Positions 23,616 to 31,985 of a stretch of DNA of 39,822 nt are shown in pieces. The position numbers and the translations under genes are program-made. Below the pieces are notes generated by a model that saw nothing but the letters and a program-made list of their open reading frames with translations, was not told the DNA's origin and searched no databases. The stretch covers positions 1 through 39,822 of the forward strand of contig JBBQUT010000039.1 of the NCBI GenBank assembly GCA_038212215.1, in the 5' to 3' direction. This stretch comes from JALZAI01 sp038212215 (GTDB lineage Bacteria > Actinomycetota > Actinomycetes > Mycobacteriales > Jatrophihabitantaceae). Within the stretch, counting starts at the first letter, position 1. Each line of letters begins with the position of its first letter.

Positions 23616-24063
23616 CCCGTAGCCGGCGGGGGAGGTAGTTCGCCCCAGGACCGTCGGATGCTGCGACATCGGCCGGGTTGGAGATCGCGCACCGCTTCAG
23701 CGACAGACAACCGCAGCCGATGCACGCATCGAGGCCGTCGCGCAGCCGGGTGAGCGCGCCGATCTGCGCGTCAAGGCGACTGCGCCACGTGCGCGAGAGC
23801 CTCGTCCAGTCGGCCCGGGTCGGTGTGCGCGCATCCGGAAGGGTGGCGAGGGCCGCAGCGATCTCGTCCAAGGTGAGCCCGACGTTCTGCGCGGCGCGGA
23901 TGAAAGCCAGTCGGCGTAGCGCATTGCGTTCGTAGCGGCGCTGATTGCCGGTGGTGCGACTCGCCGAGATGAGACCCTCACGCTCGTAGAAGCGCAGCGC
24001 TGACGAAGCGAAACCGCTGCGTCGAGCAACCTCACTGACAGTAAGCAGGTCGGTAGCTTTCAC
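23590..24063 (-). CDS. soxR: SoxR redox-sensing MerR-family activator
   Basis: This 157-residue MerR-type regulator has an N-terminal winged HTH (LLTVSEVARRSGFASSALRFYEREGLI, core VARRSGFASSALRFYE), a dimerisation helix, and the SoxR [2Fe-2S] cluster motif CIGCGCLSLKRC with Cys114, 117, 119 and 125, followed by the SoxR-specific ISNPADVAASDGPGANYL. GTG 24063 follows AAGGAG. SoxR senses redox-cycling compounds and activates divergent promoters; in actinobacteria targets include oxidoreductases. The divergent SDR gene, 47 bp away, is the obvious target. The 3' end overlaps the YbaK-like gene by 26 bp. Confidence 0.9.
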   Translation of the reverse strand: MKATDLLTVSEVARRSGFASSALRFYEREGLISASRTTGNQRRYERNALRRLAFIRAAQNVGLTLDEIAAALATLPDARTPTRADWTRLSRTWRSRLDAQIGALTRLRDGLDACIGCGCLSLKRCAISNPADVAASDGPGANYLPRRLRVSRAPALR

Positions 24064-24073
24064 GATTGGCTCC

Positions 24074-24101
24074 TTGACTTCAAGTTCACTTCAACTATAA
24101 C
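24074..24101 (+). promoter_or_regulatory. Promoter of the SDR operon with probable SoxR site
   Basis: TTGACT (24074-24079) and TATAAC (24096-24101) flank TCAAGTTCACTTCAAC. The left half ACTTCAAGTT is close to the known SoxR half-site (ACCTCAAGTT); the right half is imperfect. ACTTCAA also recurs with an 11-bp period (24077, 24088). It lies between soxR and the SDR gene. Binding is inferred. Confidence 0.55.
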
Positions 24102-24110
24102 GATGAGACG

Positions 24111-24821
24111 ATGACAACGACGAACCATTCCCCGGTAGCTCTCGTTTCCGGTGCCGGCCGCGGTCTGGGCCGAGCACTCGCACGCGCTCTGCACGACGAG
24201 GGCTGGCGGGTGCTTGTGGATGCGCGCAACGGCGTCGAGCTGGACGCGCTGACGTCCGAACTTGCATCCGTGGTGGCCGTCCCCGGGGATGTAACCGATC
24301 CGCAGCACCGCGCCGCGCTGGCCACGGTTATAGCCGACTTCGGCCGCCTCGACCTGCTCGTCAACAACGCCAGCTCGCTCGGTGCTAGCCCGCTGCCGCC
24401 GCTGGCGGCCTATCCGCTGGGCGTGCTGCGCGAACTGTATGAGACAAATCTGGTCGCACCACTCGCATTGATCCAACTGCTGCTGCCGACATTGCGAGCC
24501 AGCCGGGCCACGGTACTCAACATCAGCTCGGACGCAGCCGTCGAGGCCTACCCGGGTTGGGGTGGGTACGGCTCGAGCAAGGCAGCGCTCGACCAGGTCA
24601 GCGCCGTGCTCGGCGCCGAAGAGCCGGAGTTGCGGGTGTACGCGCTCGACCCAGGCGACATGCGCACCGCCATGCACCAGGCAGCGTTCCCGGGCGAGGA
24701 CATCTCCGACCGCCCGACTCCGGAGACCGTCGTGCCCGCCTTGCTGCGGCTGCTGCGGGAACGTCCGGCCAGCGGCCGCTATCGCGCGGGTGAGTGGGCC
24801 GTGGCGGGAGCTGCGCGATGA
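24111..24821 (+). CDS. Short-chain dehydrogenase/reductase (SDR)
   Basis: This 236-residue classical SDR has the nucleotide-binding SGAGRGLG (residues 13-20), GDVTD, LLVNNASS, and catalytic Ser140, Tyr153 and Lys157 (GGYGSSK). It ends with the LDPGDMRTAMHQ substrate-loop region, typical of NADP(H)-dependent reductases. It is divergent from soxR and its stop overlaps the start of the QueA-like gene as ATGA. Reduction of a carbonyl or quinone under redox stress is inferred from the SoxR context. Confidence 0.9.
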   Translation: MTTTNHSPVALVSGAGRGLGRALARALHDEGWRVLVDARNGVELDALTSELASVVAVPGDVTDPQHRAALATVIADFGRLDLLVNNASSLGASPLPPLAAYPLGVLRELYETNLVAPLALIQLLLPTLRASRATVLNISSDAAVEAYPGWGGYGSSKAALDQVSAVLGAEEPELRVYALDPGDMRTAMHQAAFPGEDISDRPTPETVVPALLRLLRERPASGRYRAGEWAVAGAAR

Positions 24822-25855
24822 CGGGGCTGACGCTCGATTTCGCGGTGCCCGACGAGCTCTCAGCGGTGCGCCCACCTTCGCGGCGTGACGGGGTGCGCCT
24901 GCTGGTTGCCTCGCCGGCCGGCGTCACGCACGCGCGCTTCGACCGGCTGGCCGGGTTCCTCCAGCCAGGTGATCTTGTGGTGGTCAACACGTCCGGCACA
25001 CTGTCGGCGGCCGTAGCCGGCCGCCGGGCGAACGGTGCGCCGGTCACGGTGCACTTCGCCGCCGCGCTCGACGACGGCGACTGGGTCGTCGAGGTGCGTC
25101 CGGGGCGCGGTCCGCGAGGCCCGGGCGCGACCGGGCCGGTCGGCGATCTCCGTGCGGGCGAGGTGATCACGTTGCCATGTGGCGTGCACGTTGTGCCCTC
25201 CGCACCGCACCCACGCGAGCAGCGGCGGCTCTGGCAGGCGTCGGTTGGTGTCGAGGGTGGCGTGGTCGCCTATCTCGCGCGCTACGGCCACCCGATCCGC
25301 TATGCCTACCTGCGGGCGCGGCCAGCTGCTTCGGCCTACCAGACCGTCTTTGCCCGCGAACCGGGCAGCGCCGAGATGCCGAGCGCCGGCCGGCCCTTCA
25401 CCGATGCACTGGTCACCGACCTTGTCACCCGGGGCGTCGGGGTAGCGCCGATCACGCTGCATACCGGCGTCTCGTCGCAGGAAGTGGGCGAGCCGCCGCA
25501 GCCGGAGCGGTTCTGCGTGCCGACGAGCACGGCCCGGCTGGTGAACGCGACACGCGAATGGGGCGGGCGAGTCGTGGCAGTAGGGACAACCGTCACCCGC
25601 GCGCTGGAATCTGCGCTGGACGCCGACGGCCGGGTTCGGGGAACGTCCGGCTGGACGGATCTGGTGCTCGGCCCGCAGCAGCCCGCCCAGGTCACCACCG
25701 GGCTGATTACCGGCTGGCACGCCCCGGGCGCCTCGCATCTGCAGTTACTACAGGCGGTGGCCGGGCCGGCGCTGGTCTCGACGGCCTACGATCAGGCGCT
25801 GCGCCAGCGCTATCTCTGGCACGAGTTCGGCGACAGTTGCCTGCTGCTGCCCTGA
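24818..25855 (+). CDS. QueA-like S-adenosylmethionine:tRNA ribosyltransferase-isomerase
   Basis: This 345-residue homologue of QueA has DFAVPDEL at the start, DLVVVNTSGTLSAAV, AYQTVFAREPGSAEMPSAGRPFT (core AEMPSAGRPFT), ITLHTGV replacing the usual LHVGLGTF, and VVAVGTTVTRALES near the end. QueA transfers ribosyl from SAM to preQ1 in tRNA for queuosine. No other queuosine gene is in view, and the histidine-glycine motif is altered (HTGVSSQE for HVGLGTFR), so substrate use may differ. ATGA overlap with the SDR gene indicates co-translation, an unusual pairing for a tRNA-modification enzyme. Confidence 0.8.
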   Translation: MTGLTLDFAVPDELSAVRPPSRRDGVRLLVASPAGVTHARFDRLAGFLQPGDLVVVNTSGTLSAAVAGRRANGAPVTVHFAAALDDGDWVVEVRPGRGPRGPGATGPVGDLRAGEVITLPCGVHVVPSAPHPREQRRLWQASVGVEGGVVAYLARYGHPIRYAYLRARPAASAYQTVFAREPGSAEMPSAGRPFTDALVTDLVTRGVGVAPITLHTGVSSQEVGEPPQPERFCVPTSTARLVNATREWGGRVVAVGTTVTRALESALDADGRVRGTSGWTDLVLGPQQPAQVTTGLITGWHAPGASHLQLLQAVAGPALVSTAYDQALRQRYLWHEFGDSCLLLP

Positions 25856-25869
25856 TATGACCCGACGAA

Positions 25870-26658
25870 CTAAGCGTTCAGCGCGCTGAGCAACGCCTCG
25901 TGCAGTACGCCGTTACTTGCCACCGCGCCCGCGCCGAGCACGCCGTTCGTGCCGTCCAGCGAGCTGAATCTGCCGCCGGCCTCGGTGACGATCGGCGCGA
26001 GCGCCGCCATGTCCCACAACGACAGTTCGGGTTCGGCCGCCACGTCCACCGCGCCTTCGGCGAGGAGTAGGTAGGACCAGAAGTCGCCGTATGCGCGCGA
26101 ACGCCAGACGGTGTCCGTGAGCGCCAGGAACGCATCCCGGCGCCCGACCGCCCCCCATTCGGACAGCGACGAGTACGACAGGCTGGCATCGGCGAGACTC
26201 CGGATGCCCGACACCGCGAGGCGGCGCGCGTCCCGCCCGGGCGCTGTCGCCCACGCACCGGCGCCGCGGGCGGCCCACCAGCGCCGTCCCAGCGCGGGGG
26301 AGGAGGCGACCCCAACGACGGCGTCGTCGCCGTCGAGCAACGCGATCAGCGTGGCCCACGCGGGCACGCCACGGACGAAATTCTTCGTGCCGTCGATCGG
26401 GTCGATGACCCACCGGCGCCCGGACGCAGTGCCGCCCTGCGCCGCGAACTCCTCGCCCTCGACCCGGTCCTCCGGCCGCTCGCGGGCGAGGATTGCGCGC
26501 AGCGCCTGCTCGACGGCGCGGTCGGCGTCCGTCACCGGCGTCAGATCCGGTTTCGCCTGGACCACCAGGTCACCGGCGCCGAATCGCGGATACGAGAGCG
26601 TGTCGGCGACGTCGGCGAGCACGCGGGCCAGCGCCAGATCGGCGGTGTAAGGAGGCAC
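25870..26658 (-). CDS. hisN: Inositol-monophosphatase family, probable histidinol-phosphatase HisN
   Basis: This 262-residue IMPase-fold protein has the metal-binding set EGEEF (Glu of motif 1), WVIDPIDGTKNFVRGVPAWATLIAL (key part DPIDGTKNF) and LSLWDMAALAPIVTEAGG (WDMAA). The TKNFVRGVPAW version is typical of actinobacterial HisN, which removes phosphate from histidinol phosphate in histidine synthesis. A broader inositol or nucleotide phosphatase role cannot be excluded. The GTG start is 23 bp from the start of the divergent DUF2087 gene. Confidence 0.85.
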   Translation of the reverse strand: MPPYTADLALARVLADVADTLSYPRFGAGDLVVQAKPDLTPVTDADRAVEQALRAILARERPEDRVEGEEFAAQGGTASGRRWVIDPIDGTKNFVRGVPAWATLIALLDGDDAVVGVASSPALGRRWWAARGAGAWATAPGRDARRLAVSGIRSLADASLSYSSLSEWGAVGRRDAFLALTDTVWRSRAYGDFWSYLLLAEGAVDVAAEPELSLWDMAALAPIVTEAGGRFSSLDGTNGVLGAGAVASNGVLHEALLSALNA

Positions 26659-26664
26659 GCGGGC

Positions 26665-26674
26665 AGGCTACCGT
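26665..26674. promoter_or_regulatory. Paired overlapping -10 motifs for divergent leaderless starts
   Basis: TACCGT (26669-26674, plus) lies 7 nt before the DUF2087 GTG, and TAGCCT (26670-26665, minus) lies 6 nt before the hisN GTG. Both fit TANNNT, the actinobacterial -10, at the distance expected for transcripts starting on the start codon. The two motifs share two bases. Confidence 0.4.
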
Positions 26675-26681
26675 CGAGGGC

Positions 26682-26969
26682 GTGTCCGAGGTGCCAACGG
26701 CCCGGGAGATCTCGAAGGTGCTGCGCTCATACCTTCGGGACGGGAAGCTGAGCACGATGCCGAAGCCCGGTCGTAAGCGCCAGATCGTGTTGGAGCATCT
26801 CGTGCAGAGCTTCGAACCCGGCTCGCGCTACACGGAGGCGGAAGTGAACCGGATGCTGCACGAAGTCTGGCACGACGTCGCGGCACTTCGTCGGTACCTG
26901 GTCGACGCCGGCCTGCTCGATCGCGCGAACGGGCAGTACTGGCGTATCGGCGGGCAGGTCGAGGTGTGA
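26682..26969 (+). CDS. DUF2087-family protein
   Basis: This 95-residue protein contains the DUF2087 pattern: VLRSYLRDGKLSTMPKPGRKRQIVLEHLVQSF, then YTEAEVNRMLHEVWHDVAALRRYLVDAGLLDR and YWRIGG (key parts KLSTMPKPGRKRQIVLEHL and DVAALRRYLVDAGLL). It has the look of a winged-helix domain and is usually a small regulator or the C-terminal part of ArsR/GNAT proteins; function is unproven. GTG 26682 is chosen because little room remains before hisN. The aminotransferase gene follows after 7 bp. Confidence 0.85.
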   Translation: MSEVPTAREISKVLRSYLRDGKLSTMPKPGRKRQIVLEHLVQSFEPGSRYTEAEVNRMLHEVWHDVAALRRYLVDAGLLDRANGQYWRIGGQVEV

Positions 26970-26976
26970 CGCCGGC

Positions 26977-28167
26977 GTGGGTAGCGTCATCGCCGTGAGC
27001 CGCGCCGCCGATCGACCCGCCCGGATCGCCGCTCGCGGCGGTGTTCCCGCATTCCACGTCATGCGCGTGGTGGAAGCAGTGGTGGCTCGTCGCGCGGCCG
27101 GCCTGCCGGTATTCGATCTGTCGGCGGGCCAGCCGTCGACCTCGGCGCCGGTCGGGGTGCGTGCCGCCGCGGCGGCTGCCCTGGACAGCGAACGCATCGG
27201 CTACACCGGGGCGCTCGGCACACCGGCGTTGCGCGCGTCGATCGCTGCGCACTACGGGCGTCGCTACGGCATCGACGTCGACCCGGCCAATGTCGCTGTT
27301 ACCACCGGCTCGTCCGGCGGCTTCCTGTACTGCTTCCTCGCGGCGTTCGACGCGGGCGACACCGTGGTCATGGCGCGGCCCGGGTACCCGGCGTACCGGA
27401 ACATGCTGGCCGCGCTGGGATGCCGCGTCGTGGAACTGGCGTGCGGCCCTGAGACCCGCTTCCAGCCGACGCTCGAGCAACTTTCCGCCCTGCCCGAGCC
27501 GCCGGCCGGCCTCGTCATCGCCTCACCCGCCAACCCCACCGGAACGATGGTCGACGCTACCGAACTGGCTGCGCTAGCTGCGTGGTGCGATGCGCACGGC
27601 ACCCGATTGATCAGCGACGAGATCTACCACGGGATTACCTACGGCACCGCCGCGTCGTGCGCGTGGCTGACCAGCCGCGAGGCGGTGGTCGTCAACTCGT
27701 TCTCGAAGTACTTCTCGATGACAGGGTGGCGGATCGGCTGGCTGCTGGTACCGGACTCGTTGATCGACTCGGTGGACCGGCTGGCCGGCAACTTCGCGAT
27801 CTGCCCGCCGGCGCTGTCCCAGCTCGCAGCGGTCGCAGCATTCGAGGCCTACGACGAGCTCGACGCCAATGTGGAGCGCTATGCAGCCAATCGTTCGATG
27901 ATGCTGCGCCAGCTGCCCGAGATCGGGTTGACCCGGCTCGCCCCCGCCGACGGCGCGTTTTACATCTATGCCGATATCTCGCGGTGGACCGCAGACTCGG
28001 TCACTTTCGGCGCGAAGTTGCTCGACGAGACGGGGGTGGCGTTGGCCCCCGGCGTCGATTTCGACCCGGTGGAGGGCCACAAGTTCATCCGGATGTGCTT
28101 CGCCGGCGACGGCGCCGAGATCGCGCAGGCGATCGAGTTGCTCGGCGATTTTCTCGGGCGCTATTGA
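26977..28167 (+). CDS. PLP-dependent aminotransferase (class I/II)
   Basis: This 396-residue fold-type I enzyme has LSAGQPSTSAP, YTGALGTPALRASIAAHY, TTGSSGGFLYCF, SPANPTGTM (Asn binding the PLP ring oxygen), LISDEIYHGITY (Asp), and the PLP Lys in SFSKYFSMTGWRIGW. FIRMCFAG supplies the carboxylate-binding Arg. It resembles aspartate or alanine-type aminotransferases. GTG 26977 follows the DUF2087 stop by 7 bp; GTG 26995 is also possible. The likely operon with DUF2087 suggests it is regulated with it, but the amino acid is not known. Confidence 0.9.
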   Translation: MGSVIAVSRAADRPARIAARGGVPAFHVMRVVEAVVARRAAGLPVFDLSAGQPSTSAPVGVRAAAAAALDSERIGYTGALGTPALRASIAAHYGRRYGIDVDPANVAVTTGSSGGFLYCFLAAFDAGDTVVMARPGYPAYRNMLAALGCRVVELACGPETRFQPTLEQLSALPEPPAGLVIASPANPTGTMVDATELAALAAWCDAHGTRLISDEIYHGITYGTAASCAWLTSREAVVVNSFSKYFSMTGWRIGWLLVPDSLIDSVDRLAGNFAICPPALSQLAAVAAFEAYDELDANVERYAANRSMMLRQLPEIGLTRLAPADGAFYIYADISRWTADSVTFGAKLLDETGVALAPGVDFDPVEGHKFIRMCFAGDGAEIAQAIELLGDFLGRY

Positions 28168-28175
28168 CCGCGCGC

Positions 28176-28838
28176 CTACTTACGGTTCAGCTTCGCGCGC
28201 ATCGCGGCGGCCGTCTTGCGCCGTCCCGGAATCGTGGGCGGTGCCTGCGCGCGAATCTCGGCCATCACCCGCTTGGAGATGCCCATCGCCGACTCGCCCG
28301 GCTGCGGTTGCCCGCCGGACGGTTCGAAGAACTCGACCCGGATCCGAGGGCGCTTCGGGAAGCGCACGATGTCGACGGCGCCGGTGACGGTCGTAGGGAC
28401 CAGGCGGGCGGAGGGCACGGTCAGGGCGAGTCGGCCGACACCGCTGAGGGCACGCAACTGCTGGCCCCGCGAGATCGTCCCCTCGGGAAACACGCCGATG
28501 CAGGCTCCCGCTTCGAGCGCGTCGATCGCCGCGGACAGCGCCGCGGTGTCGCCGCGCCCCCGCTCGATGGGGATCTGACCCATCCCGTCGAGCACCCGCG
28601 CGACGATCGGGTTCTTCCAGAGCGAGGACTTCGCCAGTGCGCGGATCTGACGGCGACGGATCGCTGCGCTGCCGATCACTACCGGGTCCCAGTGGCTGTC
28701 GTGGTTGGAAATGAGCAGCACCGGGCCGTCGGGCAGGTGCTGCTCGCCGACGACCTCAAGGCGCCCCCACCACCGAACGAGCGGCCGAGCCACCCACATC
28801 ACGATCCGGTAGGTCAGCGATATCGATTCGGCGGGCAC
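28176..28838 (-). CDS. PlsC-type 1-acyl-glycerol-3-phosphate acyltransferase
   Basis: This 220-residue acyltransferase has motif I NHDSHWD (H-x4-D), motif II around GQIPIERGRGD, motif III VFPEGTISRG and motif IV region LVPTTVTGA. An N-terminal hydrophobic stretch (YRIVMWVARPLVRWWG) probably attaches it to the inner leaflet. It would acylate lysophosphatidate or a related lysolipid in phospholipid synthesis. GTG 28838 gives a normal-sized protein; upstream frame would add a Cys-rich 46-residue leader with no counterpart. The end is 8 bp from the convergent aminotransferase. Confidence 0.85.
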   Translation of the reverse strand: MPAESISLTYRIVMWVARPLVRWWGRLEVVGEQHLPDGPVLLISNHDSHWDPVVIGSAAIRRRQIRALAKSSLWKNPIVARVLDGMGQIPIERGRGDTAALSAAIDALEAGACIGVFPEGTISRGQQLRALSGVGRLALTVPSARLVPTTVTGAVDIVRFPKRPRIRVEFFEPSGGQPQPGESAMGISKRVMAEIRAQAPPTIPGRRKTAAAMRAKLNRK

Positions 28839-29022
28839 CGGCTCATCATCGCAAGCGCCGGCGGCGTTGCGTTCAGGACAGTCCGCGGCGGCAGCAAAGG
28901 GGGTCCCACACTCGACATTCCGCCGACATCCGGCCGGCACAGTGTCGACTCTGGACAGGCGTGCGTCCAGCCACAAGTATCACTGCGGAGAGGTTCGCCG
29001 CAGAGTCGAGGAGAGCACGCTT

Positions 29023-30138
29023 ATGAAAACCAGAGCCGCAGTCGTATACGAGCCCGGCAAGCCGATCGAGATCGAGGAACTTGACCTCGATGGCCCCAAG
29101 GACGGCGAGGTGCTGATCCGCTACACCTACGCGGGCCTGTGCCACTCCGACGTCCACGTCGCGCACGGCGACCTGGAGGCGCGGCTGCCGATGGTTCTCG
29201 GCCACGAGGGCGCCGGGATCATCGAGGAGGTCGGTCCGGGCGTGACCCGGGTCAAGACGGGCGACCACGTGGTGTGCTCGTTCATCCCGAACTGCGGCAC
29301 CTGCCGCTACTGCGCGTCGGGGCAGCAGTCCATCTGCGACATGGGTGCGACGATCCTCGAGGGCTACCTTCCCGGCGAACGCTTCCCGTTCACCGGTCCG
29401 CGGGGCCAGTACGGCGCCATGTGCATGCTCGGCACGTTCAGCCAGTACGCCACGATCCACCAGAACTCGGTCGTCAAGGTCGACGACGACTTGCCGCTGG
29501 ACAAGGCCGTCCTAGTCGGTTGTGGAGTGCCGACCGGGTGGGGAGCCGCGGTCAACACCGCGAACGTGCGTGCCGGCGACACGGTCGCGATCTTCGGCAT
29601 CGGCGGCATCGGCATCAATGCGGTGCAGGGTGCGCGCTACGCCGGCGCGAAGAATGTCATCGCCATCGACCCGCTGGAGAACAAGCGCGAGAAGGCAATG
29701 GAACTCGGTGCGACGCACGCGTTCGCCACCGCAGAGGAAGCCCAGGCAGCGATCACCGACATGACCCGCGGGCAGATGGCCGACTCGGCCATCCTGACGC
29801 CCGGCCTGATGACCTCGGAGATCGTGTCGAGTGGGTTCAACGCGATCGGCAAGGGTGGCACAGTCGTGCTCACCGGGCTGAACAAGGTGATGGAGCAGAC
29901 CATCGAATTGCCGGGCACGATCCTGACGCTGTTCCGCAAGAGCATCAAGGGCAGCCTGTTCGGTGACTGCAACCCGACGACCGACATCCCGAAGATCCTC
30001 GGTCTTTACCAGAGCGGTGACATCAAGCTGGACGAGATCATCACCAGGACCTACACCCTCGACCAGGTCCAGGAGGGTTACGACGACCTGTTGGCGGGCA
30101 AGAACGTCCGCGGCATCGTGGTGCACGAGCACGCGTGA
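29023..30138 (+). CDS. NDMA-dependent (mycofactocin-class) zinc alcohol dehydrogenase
   Basis: This is a 371-residue MDR enzyme. Catalytic zinc ligands are Cys40 (GLCHSD), His61/Glu62 (GHEGAG) and Cys167 (VGCGVPTGWG). Structural zinc ligands are Cys91, 94, 97 and 105 (CGTCRYC...C). The Rossmann motif is GIGGIGINAVQGA. The regions CSFIPNCGTCRYC, MGATILEG, GAMCMLGTFSQYA and KGSLFGDCNP match the NDMA-dependent alcohol dehydrogenase family (TIGR03989), known to keep NAD(H) bound and pass electrons through mycofactocin. GAGGAGAG precedes the ATG. The stop overlaps the start of the MoxR-like gene (GTGA), making it the first gene of a CoxDEF-like operon. Confidence 0.9.
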   Translation: MKTRAAVVYEPGKPIEIEELDLDGPKDGEVLIRYTYAGLCHSDVHVAHGDLEARLPMVLGHEGAGIIEEVGPGVTRVKTGDHVVCSFIPNCGTCRYCASGQQSICDMGATILEGYLPGERFPFTGPRGQYGAMCMLGTFSQYATIHQNSVVKVDDDLPLDKAVLVGCGVPTGWGAAVNTANVRAGDTVAIFGIGGIGINAVQGARYAGAKNVIAIDPLENKREKAMELGATHAFATAEEAQAAITDMTRGQMADSAILTPGLMTSEIVSSGFNAIGKGGTVVLTGLNKVMEQTIELPGTILTLFRKSIKGSLFGDCNPTTDIPKILGLYQSGDIKLDEIITRTYTLDQVQEGYDDLLAGKNVRGIVVHEHA

Positions 30139-31061
30139 CAGACACGCTCCACGCGATCGGGCGGCACCGCGAGGTCGAATTGCTGCTCGCCGCGCTGGAT
30201 AGCGGCGCGCACGTCGTCCTCGAGGGGCCGCCCGGCACCGGCAAGAGCACGCTGCTGCGCGGTGTCGCCGCCGCGCAGGATGTGCCGTTCGTCTTCGTCG
30301 AAGGGAACGCGGAGCTGACGCCCGCGCGGTTGGTCGGGCACTTCGACCCCGCGCGGGTGCTCGCCAACGGCTATGTCGAAGAGATTTTCGTGGACGGGCC
30401 GCTCATTGCCGCGCTGCGCAGCGGTGGCTTGCTCTACGTCGAAGAGCTCAACCGCGTGCCGGAGGAAACCCTCAACGTGCTGATCACCGTCATGAGCGAG
30501 GCTGAGCTGCACGTGCCACGGCTGGGCCGGGTCGAGGCGGCACGGGGATTCCGGCTGGTCGCCGCGATGAACCCGTTCGACGCCGTCGGCACGGCGCGTA
30601 TCTCGGCGGCTGTCTATGACCGAACCTGCCGCATCGCGATGGGCTACCAACCGGCCTCGGACGAGCAGGCGATCGTCACGCGGCAGGCACCGCCAGTGCC
30701 CGACTGGTGGCGCGCCAAGGTCGTCGAGCTGACCCGCCGCACCCGCGCGCACCCCGACATCCGGATCGGCTCGTCCGTGCGCGGATCCATCGACATGACC
30801 CGGCTCGCGCAGTCCCTGGCGACAGCGCGGGCGGTGGAGGTGACCGACTGGCACGTCGGTCTCGACGCAGCGCTCGTCGCGCTGTCGGGACGGATCCGGC
30901 TGTCGGAGTCGAGCGGACGGCTGCCTGAGGAGATCGTCCGCGAGCTGTACGACGCAGTGTTCGGGCCACCGGATCCGTCCCAGAACCGCGACGACGGCGA
31001 CGGCGACGGTGCTCCGCCGGGGGAAGCGCCAGCCCGCCGTCGGCGGGCATCGAACCCTTAG
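30135..31061 (+). CDS. coxD: MoxR/CbbQ-type AAA+ ATPase, CoxD-like
   Basis: This 308-residue ATPase has Walker A GPPGTGKST (31-39), a substrate loop VEGNAELTPARLVGHFDP, Walker B LLYVEELNRVPEE, sensor 1 VAAMNPFDAVGT, and the C-terminal lid domain SSVRGSIDMTRLAQSL. It ends in an acidic-then-basic tail (DDGDGDG...ARRRR). MoxR-family ATPases pair with VWA proteins to mature or insert metal cofactors; CoxD does this for the Cu-S-Mo centre of CO dehydrogenase. GTGA overlap joins it to the alcohol dehydrogenase. The cox assignment relies on the VWA and XdhC genes downstream. Confidence 0.85.
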   Translation: MTDTLHAIGRHREVELLLAALDSGAHVVLEGPPGTGKSTLLRGVAAAQDVPFVFVEGNAELTPARLVGHFDPARVLANGYVEEIFVDGPLIAALRSGGLLYVEELNRVPEETLNVLITVMSEAELHVPRLGRVEAARGFRLVAAMNPFDAVGTARISAAVYDRTCRIAMGYQPASDEQAIVTRQAPPVPDWWRAKVVELTRRTRAHPDIRIGSSVRGSIDMTRLAQSLATARAVEVTDWHVGLDAALVALSGRIRLSESSGRLPEEIVRELYDAVFGPPDPSQNRDDGDGDGAPPGEAPARRRRASNP

Positions 31062-31183
31062 CGCGCCCGGCCAAAAGCAACCGGCGCACCGTCGCCCGCT
31101 CGGATCTGCAGCGGCGCCACGAGCAGTTCGCCCAGGTCTCGCCCCAGGTCGGTGAACTCGACGCGGACGCGCTCGACGCCGCA

Positions 31184-31960
31184 TTGCGCGACGATCCCGG
31201 CCGAGCGCTGGAGATGCTTGCCGACCTCACCGTCGCGACCGACGAGCGGCTGCGGGCGCAGGCACGGCGGCTGGCCGGCAAAATCCTGCTCGACCGCGCG
31301 CGCGCCGGCGTGGCCCGGCGCTCCGGCACCGCGAGGCTACGTACGATCGCGGCCGATCGGGGTGGCGATCTCGACATCGATCTGTCGATGGAGCAGATCG
31401 CCGGCGCGCAGGCGCAAGGGCGCCATCCGCACCTGGACGAGCTGGTGGCTCGCGACTGGGGTCGTCCCGATCTTGCGCTGTGCCTGCTCGTCGACGCGTC
31501 CGGGTCGATGAGCGGCGACCGGTTGGCCGCGGCGGCGCTGACCGCTGCCGCGTGCACCTGGCGAGCGCCCGCCGAGTTCGCGGTGCTCAGCTTCGCGCGC
31601 CTGGTCACCGTGCATCGTCCCCTGCACGGTGCGGCGTCGCCGGAGGCCACGGTCAACACCCTGCTGGGCCTACGCGGGCACGGCATGACCGCCGTGGCCG
31701 CCGCGCTGCACGCCGCCGCCGAGCAGCTGGCCGCCGCGCGGGCGAGCCGCCGGGTGACCGTCCTGCTCAGTGACTGCCGCGCGACCGATGGTCAGGACCC
31801 GCTGCCCGCCGCGCTCGGGCAGGCCGAACTGCTCGTGATCGCGCCAGCTGACGACAGCGCCGAAGCCCGCTCGCTGGCTGCGCAGGCCGGCGCCCGCATC
31901 GCCGCGATCACCAGCGCGGATCAGGCACCCGCCGCGCTGGCGCGGCTGCTGGACGGCTGA
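31184..31960 (+). CDS. coxE: VWA-domain protein, CoxE-like (true start unresolved)
   Basis: The VWA domain has a full MIDAS site: LLVDASGSMSG (DxSxS), Thr in GHGMTAVAA, and Asp in LSDCRATDG. It lies at ~100-250 in the frame read here. The coding signal continues upstream in the same frame to ~31062, giving a family-like N-terminus (RRTVARSDLQRRHEQFAQVSPQVGELD), yet no ATG, GTG or TTG exists in that part; TTG 31184 is the first candidate, and a CTG lies at 31106. Translation may begin at a rare codon, or a mutation may have removed the start. CoxE-like proteins work with CoxD in cofactor insertion. It follows coxD directly. Confidence 0.75.
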   Translation: MRDDPGRALEMLADLTVATDERLRAQARRLAGKILLDRARAGVARRSGTARLRTIAADRGGDLDIDLSMEQIAGAQAQGRHPHLDELVARDWGRPDLALCLLVDASGSMSGDRLAAAALTAAACTWRAPAEFAVLSFARLVTVHRPLHGAASPEATVNTLLGLRGHGMTAVAAALHAAAEQLAAARASRRVTVLLSDCRATDGQDPLPAALGQAELLVIAPADDSAEARSLAAQAGARIAAITSADQAPAALARLLDG

Positions 31961-31985
31961 CCCGCTGTCAGGCACCGTGGAGGCC

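Noticed and set aside
27582..29084. 500-codon plus-strand frame across the aminotransferase end and PlsC gene
   Set aside because: It is in the wrong frame for the aminotransferase and antisense to PlsC, both with clear motifs.
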